NCBI GenBank assembly: GCA_019925795.1
Contig: CM034304.1
Span: forward strand, 4,527,471-4,591,470
Direction: 5' to 3'
Source: Dendrobium chrysotoxum
Taxonomy: Eukaryota > Streptophyta > Magnoliopsida > Asparagales > Orchidaceae
Length of the DNA stretch: 64,000 nt
Position numbers and translations under genes: made by a program. Below the pieces are notes generated by a model. That model saw only the letters and a list, made by a program, of their open reading frames with translations, had not been told where the DNA came from and made no database searches. Shown one piece after another: positions 57,173 to 64,000 of this stretch (position 1 is the first letter of the stretch; each line of letters opens with the position of its first letter).

Positions 57173-59185
57173 CAATTCTAACAGGAATGTGCTAAGCCTC
57201 TCATACCAAGCTTTGGGTGCCTGTTTCAATCCATATAAGGCCTTTTTTAATTTGTAAACATGATTTGGATATTGGGAACTCTCAAAACCTGGGGATTGTT
57301 CTACGAAAACATCCTCTTTTATTACCCCATTTAAAAAGGCACTCTTGATATCCATTTGAAACAGCTTAAATCCCTTATAATAGGCAAAGACTAGTAGCAC
57401 TCTAATGGCTTCCAATCTAGCTACAGGGGCATAGGTCCCCTCAAAATCAATCTGATTATACCCCTTAGCCACCAATGTTTTCTTATTCCTAACCACCACA
57501 TTAGAATCATTCATCTTATTCTTAAAGACCCACTTGGTTCCCACTATAATTTAATTTCTTGGTCTTTCTACTAACTCCCAAACATTATTCCTTACAAATT
57601 GATTCAATTCTTCTTGCATATCTAACATCCAAAACTCATCCGACAGGGCTTGATTGATATTGGTGGGTTTAGTCATTGAGATAAAGGCAGAGTGGTTTAC
57701 TTCCTTCCTAAGTCCATGCCTAGTCCTAACACCTTCAGAAGGGTCTCCTAAGATCAATTCTTTAGGATGACTTGAAGAATATCTCCAATCTCTAGGTATT
57801 GTGGTTTGAGGTTCTACCCTTTCCTCCAGATTTGCATTTTCAACCCCTTGGGTAATCTCCTCTACCTCTTCTTCTTCCTCAACTCAATTCACCTTAGGAT
57901 CATATTCATCAAACACCACATGAGTTATCTCTTCCACCACCAAGGACCTCTTATTGAACACCCTAAAGGATTTCCCCACACTAGAATAGCCTAAGAACAC
58001 TCCTTCATCAAATTTGGGGTCAAATTTTCCTAAGGGTGATTTCCCATTATTCAGAATTAAAACCTTACAGCCAAAGACATGGAGGTGGGACAGGTTTGGA
58101 GTTCTACCCTTAATAATCTCATAAGGTGTCTTGTTCAGATTTCATCTCACATTCACCTTATTCAGCACATAACAGGTAGTGTTCACCGCTTCAGCCCAAA
58201 AGTATTTTGGAAGTGAATACTCAGCAAGCATGGCTCTAGCGGCTTCCACTAAGGTCCTGTTGTTCCTTTCAGCTACCCCGTTCTGCTGAGGGGTCCTAGG
58301 AGCTGAAAAATTGTGACTAATTCCTTGCTCCTCATAGAAACTTTCAAACTTTACATTTTTTAACTCTCCACCATGATCACTATGAATATTCAAGATCTCA
58401 CAACCTAACTTCCTCTGAATCCAAGTGGAGAAGGACTTAAACTCATCAAATGACTCAGATTTATGTGACAGGAATTTAATCCAAGTGAACCTTGAGTATT
58501 CATCTACAATCACAAACCCATAGACTTTCCCCCCTAAGCTAGCAGCACTAATGGGTCCAACGAGATCCATGTGAAGGACTTCTAAAGGTTTAGAGGTGTT
58601 AATGTCTTTAACAGAGTGAAAGGAGGACTGAACTTGCTTTTCTAACTAACACGCATCACACAAGTGGTCCTTAGTGAACTTAAGCTTGGGCACACCTCTA
58701 ACTAAGTCCTTTTGGGTGACTCTCCTAAGGTTTTTCATACTGGCATGAAATAGTCTCCTATGCCACAACCAAGACTCATCAGCAGCAGTTTTTAAGCAAA
58801 TTGAATTTTTAGCCTTAATGCAACTTGCATCCAGCTTGTAGACATTGTTGATCCTTTGCCCCTGCAAAACAATTTTATCTTTTAAGCTTAAAATTCAGCA
58901 AGTAGGTAGGAATTTGATGCTGTATCCTTTGTCACAGAGTTGACTTATGCTCAGTAAGTTATATTTCAGTCCATCTACAAGCAAAACATTTTCAATTATA
59001 AAACTCTTTGAATCACCAATTATACCTGAACCTACCACCATCTTGGTGGTGTTATCTCGAAGTGTAACCTTGCCTCCAGCCCTGGCCTCCAGTGAAATGA
59101 ACTGATTTGCATCTCCAGTCATGTGTCTAGAACATCCGCTGTCCAGGTACCACATAGCCTCACGAGGTCTTGTGTGAGAGCACAC
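57173..59185 (-). pseudogene. Broken pol of the truncated copia copy
   Basis: Pieces of the intact pol in order: protease (DSGCSRHMTGD, 59185-58895), integrase zinc region (58867-58646), integrase core (MDLVGPISAAS to the NGVAERNNRTLVEAA segment, 58570-58142), linker (57757-57551) and RT N-terminal part (MGTKWVFKNKMNDS, QAPKAWYERLSTFLLE, 57544-57173). Stops and shifts separate them. YVDD and RNase H are absent because of the truncation. Confidence 0.92.
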
Positions 59186-59199
59186 TTACAAAATCATCA

Positions 59200-60954
59200 A
59201 ATGTCAGTTTTAGGAACCTAAACAGGTTTGGGTTCCTTCTTATAAAAAGAAGAATATAATGCAGCATTTGGGCCTCCACACCCAATGTGTACTACAGTGA
59301 ACAGTGCAGGTGTGGAAAATGTGCCCTAACATGCCACAGGAAAAATATCTAACACCAGGAAAAGGGTTAACTAATCTACATGGGTGATAGTGCCTCTTCC
59401 TAGGTTTGTATGAAACATGCTTTGATGATTTTGAACCAGATTCTACAAAAGGTGGAGGTGCATAAAATTATGCAAACGTCGGAGGTGTTTCATGTTTCTC
59501 AAAAGCATTGATCTTAACTTTCAAAAATTCATTTTCTTTCTTTAAACTTACAATTTCAAATTTCAAAGCAGCATTGCTACTCTCCACTTTATATGCCATG
59601 TTGTCCAATTCATTAAAAGCACTTTCTAAGTCAACATGCGTGGTTTTCAATGAATCATGCTCAACAGTTAAATCAGAATGCTTTTTATTCAGTTCATCAA
59701 AAATTTATCAAGTAAAGACATGTGATTGTAATCAATAGTAGAATGATCCTTAAACAAAACATCATGCTCTTTTTGCAAAGTCAAATAATCCAATTTCAAG
59801 CTAGCATGGGTTTTCTTAAGCTTCCGATACGATGCATGAATTTTTTCAGATATTTCAAGTAATTGATCATAAGTAAGCTCACATACATCTTCCTGGTCAG
59901 ACTGACCAGGATGATCATCAGCCATCAGACACAAATTTGTTTCCTCCTCTTCAGCTTCAGTCTCAGAAGAGTCGGATGCAGAATCTGCCCAGAACTTGTA
60001 TTTCTCCTCACCCTTCTCCTTACTTGGGTGAGCTTTAAGTGTAGGATAATCAGCCTTAATGTGTCCAGGCTTCCTGCATTCAAAACAGACAATGTCAGAA
60101 GAACCCTTAAAATTTTTGTTGTACTTACCCTTGTTCCACTTCTGAAAGTTCTTGTGTTTCTTCCTTAGAAAGCTTTTGAATTGCCTAGTGACCAAGGCAA
60201 CGTCATCGCTATCAGACCTGAAAGCACTAGTATCACTCTCATTGGCCTTCAGTGCCACTATTTTCTCCTTCTTCTTCTCACCTGCATCAAGCTATCTTTG
60301 GTTTACCCCTTGCTCGTAAGCAATGAGTGATCCAAGTAAGCTATCAATAGAGTAAGTATTCAAATCTTTAGATTTAGTGATTGCAGTTATCTTAGCATCA
60401 TATGAAGAAGGCAGACATCTAAGAATTTTATTCACTCTTTCACAGTTCGTAAGTTCTCTACCTAAGGCATGCAAAGAAGTGACAATTTGAGTGAATCTCG
60501 TATACATTTCAGAAATAGTTTCAGTAGGTTTCGTGCAAAAAAGTTCGTAGTCATGAAGCAAAATGTTTAACCTAGACAGTTTGAATTTAGTTGTACCTTC
60601 ATAAGTGATGCACAATCTATCCCAGATTTCCTTACCAGTTGTCCATGTAGAGACATGCATGTAATCCTCAGATTTTAAAGCACAGAAAAAATAATTCAAA
60701 CATTTGGCGTTCAATTGTGCTATGTCACGATCATCAAAAGTCCAATCAGTAAAGGACAGTTCAGTTTTAACATTGTTAACCATCCTAAAAGGTGGCTTAT
60801 ATCCATCCTTAACTAGCATCCACATGCGATAATCAATTGATTGAAGAAAAGTGGACATGCGAGTTTTCCAAAAATCAAAAAGTATGTTATCAAATAATGG
60901 CAGTCGTGTAATTGAATAACCTTCAGTAATATTATGATTACCAAAGTTAGCCAT
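59200..60954 (-). pseudogene. Broken gag of the truncated copia copy
   Basis: Starts at ATG 60954 (MANFGNHNITEGYSITR) and matches the intact Gag. A TAG near 60292 replaces the Gln of NQRQLDAG. The first knuckle reads CFECRKPGHIKADY, so its last Cys is lost. A deletion or shift follows, and the C-terminal part with the second knuckle is eroded. The gag-pol junction (tgatgattttgtaagtgtgc) keeps the same layout as the intact copy: gag stop, then pol in another frame. Confidence 0.92.
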
Positions 60955-61009
60955 GGATCAAATTAAAAAGTTTTTAAACTTTAATTTTGAATCCCTCTCT
61001 GATACCACT

Positions 61010-62676
61010 CGAAAGTTTGATAGGGATGTTAAGCCCTGATGAACTAGTCCCGAGGCTAACCAAGAGGGGGGGTGAATTGGTTATTTAAAAATTTGAGAGC
61101 AACAGCAAAAATCTTTTCTATGATATGCAGCGAAAACAAGTAAATACTCAAATGAAAAGATTAAACACAAATTTCATCCAAGCAGATAATCACAGAAAAA
61201 CTAAAGTGCAGAAAGTAATCAGAAAGAACACACCAGAATTTTATAGTGGTTTGGTCAACTTGACCTACGTCTACTCCCCGGAGCCTCCCCTTCGGGTATT
61301 GCACTAACTCAAAGTGTCTCTCCTTTTGCTCCCACAGCAAGGCGGAGAAGCCTGTATAAAAACCTCTTTTTCACCGACACGGTGAGGCAGAGAACCCAAC
61401 CTCCTTTTTCTTCCTCCTGAAGCAAGCAGAGAACCTCGAACTCCTTTCACTTCCTCCTGAAGCGGGCAGAGGACCCCGGATCTTCTTGTGAACAATCTTC
61501 TCACAAACAACACCAACACGATGAAAGACGACGAGTGAAGAAGATGACTCTGATCCTTGCTTGGAGCAACCTTCGTGAACCCCTCACGAACTCCCCCTCA
61601 CAAGATCCTCTCTCTCTATCTCCCAAACTCTCTCTCTCTCTAGGGTTTCTCTTGAAAGGAAAGTGGCAAAAGATTTTTCTTGTTGAAAGAAAAAGATCTT
61701 TTATAGGAGGGCTCAAAATTTGCCCTAAATCTCAACTGGTCTGCCTAGATCGTCCAGGATGATCGATAGATTATCCTGTATGATCAGTTCAAAATCAGCT
61801 GTTTCAGCCTGGATGATCTGGCTCTTCTGGACGATTAGTGGAAAATGTTCTTCATATCGTCCTGTACGATTTTGCGATCGGCTGGGACGATTAGTGTAAA
61901 TTCAGGAATTTCATCCAGAAGACCGCTCTGGTCGTCCAGAGAAACTGGCGCTGGACAACCCAAAAATGACTTGATCGTCCAAGACGATACGGATATCGTC
62001 CTGTTTGATTAGTTCAAAAAGTGTCCAAATCGTCCTAAGCACCGCTCTGAACATACAGCTAAAACACACTAGACGATCATGATCGTCCAGGACGATCCTG
62101 CGATCATCCAGGATGATATGATCGTATCAATCAAATGTTAATTTCTTTCCTTAATTACCAGACTAATTTGGGCATGATTGTACAGTATCATCCAGGATGA
62201 TACACGTATCATCCGGGACGATCAGACCAAATATCTTAAAATAAAAACTTGCCTAACTTGATCTGGTGGCTGAGAATTTCTGATTTGAGCATATCATCCC
62301 ATAAGATGTCGAATCGTTGAGGATGATCTGCTTAATCAGACAGACTTAACTTGGTCACCCTAATTAGGGTTTCTATTTTTACTTGATCGTCTAGGATGAT
62401 GTGAATATCATCTAGGACGATCTGAACAAAAAGTTGAACAGAAACTCTAATTCACTCAAGCTCTCCCCCTGAGTGGGTGTGTGCAAGGTTACTTAGCTAG
62501 GGGATCAGTTACATTACAATTGACTTAAGAAAAAGAAAATAATACACTTAGACACACTTGGACCTGATCTTGAGTTGGCTTGAGTTGCTCGTGATCGTTT
62601 GTGCCTGAAATGGGTTAGCCAAGCAAAACATAATAGAAATATGTTTGTCATCATCAAAACCAAATTTGTAGCAACT
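61010..62676 (-). repeat. 5' LTR of the truncated copia copy
   Basis: Begins opposite the PBS (61007-60997) and ends at the complement of TTGCTACAAATTTGG. It retains the W-box palindrome (about 61253), two or three degenerate 41-bp units (61385-61475) and all seven palindrome pairs: 61749/61770, 61856/61877, 61974/61995, 62082/62103, 62187/62208, 62293/62313 and 62386/62407. Confidence 0.92.
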
Positions 62677-63645
62677 AGTACTAAACTGATTGTACTATAT
62701 GAACTCTAATGGTATTATATGAATAGTGACAGCTAACTTAATTTTTTAGGATCTTTTTGAAGCCCAATACTTAAAAAAGTTTTAAAGATTCTCTTTCTAA
62801 TGGTGAGAGGTTTGTGCGACTGCTGAAGGTACTCTAGGAGAGAAGCTTTTGAGAAATCCAGGGTTTAAGAGGAAGAAGAAGGTGAGGTTGAGCGTGAGGG
62901 AGGAGTGTGAGGGAATCACATGATTGCTCTGATCTAGCTACACCCTTGCTCCTCCCGTGGCCATGGTGAGTCTTTGGAAGATCTATAGAAAGAGAGGTTA
63001 CTAGGTCAAGTCCTTATGGTGCTCTTCCTTCTCTAGGAAAGTGACAAAGGAGTTGAGGTACTCTACCTTCACAAGGAGTGAGAGAAAGGAGCTGAGGTTC
63101 TCTACTTTCTCTATGAGGGAAAAAATGAGTCATGGCCCACTGCCATCATCAGGAGGGTGACATAGCATCTGGTACTTAGTCACATCAGGTTTGGTGAAAG
63201 TGAGCCTGTAAGGGCTTCTCCACCTTGCTGTGGGAGTAAAAGGAGAGTGACTTAGTGTTAGTGCAAATTATCATAGCGGAGGACTCCAGGGAGTGGACAT
63301 AGGTAAGGGTTGACTGAACAACTATAAAAATCTTTGGGGTATTTTTTTCTTTTCACACTTTTATATTTTTTACATTTTATTTCTGTTATAATTGCTTGGA
63401 AATTTTGATGATTATTGCTTAATCTAGTAAATCAAAATACCATCATAGTATAATCAATATTTTTGATAAAATCAATCACTTTCACAATCAATTAGAATTT
63501 GGTATTTTTTATTTTTGAATACTATTTCAAAAATATTATCATTATTATTTTAAAGATGAAATTTTTTTAAAATTACCAATTTACACCCCCTCTCGTTGAG
63601 CCTCTGGCTAGTTCCTTAAGGTTTAACAACCTTCACAAACTTTTA
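62677..63645 (+). repeat. Diverged 5' LTR of a third copia family member
   Basis: From about 63195 it follows the intact LTR (cttctccaccttgctgtggg, 'gtagtggacataggtaaggg', 'actataaaaatct', gccttctggctagttcc-like end) up to the PBS. Upstream, 63000-63130 holds degenerate 41-bp-like units (ttctctac...aaaggag). The palindrome array is missing, so the LTR is truncated or of another subfamily. The 5' border is not clear. Confidence 0.75.
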
Positions 63646-63647
63646 AG

Positions 63648-63659
63648 TGGTATCAGAGC
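63648..63659 (+). promoter_or_regulatory. Primer-binding site of the third copia copy
   Basis: TGGTATCAGAGC, the initiator tRNA-Met complement, three bases after the LTR end. Confidence 0.9.
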
Positions 63660-63698
63660 GAATTTCAAAAATATGGTTTTAGATAACATTTGAAGAAT

Positions 63699-64000
63699 GG
63701 TTAATAGATCATTTTGGTAATCATAACACTATGAAGGGTTATTCGATAACCCATCCACAACTGTTTGAAAATATTCTGTTTGACTTCAAGAAAATATGCA
63801 TGTCTACTTTTTATAATTTATTGAATATAAAATTTGGCATATGATTCAAACTTGCTATTCACTTCCATCGCATGTAATTAATGGTGTCAAAATTGATATT
63901 CCTTTTGCTGAATGGAGCTATAATGATAGGGAACTCACACAATTAAATGCTAAATATTTTTAGAATCCAAAAACTATATTTGAGTTTCTACATACACTAT
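63699..64000 (+). pseudogene. Start of a degenerate gag, third copia copy, cut by the window end
   Basis: Sequence equivalents of the family's Gag N-terminus are readable across frames: GNHNTMKGYSITHPQLFENILFD, then MSTF, then 'WSYNDRELTQLNAKYF'. Shifts and stops break it within the first 100 codons. It continues beyond 64000. Confidence 0.8.

Larger units (their letters stand above)
57173..62676 (-). mobile_element. Truncated antisense copy of the same copia family
   Basis: Read right to left: a 5' LTR (62676-61010), PBS, gag remains and pol remains to the middle of RT. Homology to the intact element ends in the RT at TTCCTGTTAGAA (57173); the rest of RT, RNase H, the 3' UTR and 3' LTR are missing. 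Beyond is LTR B sequence. Many stops and CpG-type changes show it is much older than the intact copy. Confidence 0.93.

Overview
The window is plant nuclear DNA, almost certainly from an angiosperm. It holds no intact host gene that I can recognise. The evidence is a CACTA (En/Spm) transposon with TNP2 and TNPA-type genes and a captured fragment of a SEUSS-like co-repressor gene, plant Ty1/copia elements primed by initiator tRNA-Met, a plant L1-type LINE with an RNase H tail, very long LTRs of a pol-less retroelement, and a 51-bp satellite. The species cannot be named from this sequence. No tRNA, rRNA, CRISPR or organellar segment was seen.

Layout. 10-15104 is one CACTA element with both ends present, inserted in a 51-bp satellite that resumes at 15105 and runs to 20633. 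20634-33240 is a very long LTR (A) split by a decayed antisense LINE (24611-30587) with a 14-bp target duplication. 33240-39881 is an internal region without pol: a broken ORF, several tandem repeat families, and a perfect 18-bp-stem hairpin touching the polypurine tract. 39882-42340 is the start of a second LTR (C) of the same family. 42341-57172 is a related LTR (B), interrupted by an intact and young Ty1/copia element (42591-52617). 57173-62676 is a truncated antisense member of the same copia family. A third, sense-strand member starts near 62700 and runs off the window.

How the parts relate. The CACTA TNP2 and TNPA-like genes normally act together: TNP2 is the transposase and TNPA-like proteins bind subterminal repeats. 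Here both carry stops or frameshifts, so the copy looks non-autonomous. It also carries two captured host gene pieces. The copia element at 42591-52617 has open gag and pol, PBS, PPT, near-identical LTRs and an exact 5-bp target duplication, so it is the only element here that looks potentially active.

Most striking observation. The U3 of the copia LTR contains 14 copies of a 15-bp palindrome (ATCGTCCNGGACGAT and close variants) arranged as seven pairs. Within every pair the start-to-start distance is exactly 21 bp, although the 6-bp spacers differ in sequence. The pairs recur about every 105 bp. The diverged antisense copy keeps all seven pairs (six at 21 bp, one at 20 bp) despite heavy CpG decay. 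This looks like an array of cooperative, same-helix-face protein binding sites. A perfect inverted W-box palindrome lies 7 bp upstream of the LTR TATA box.
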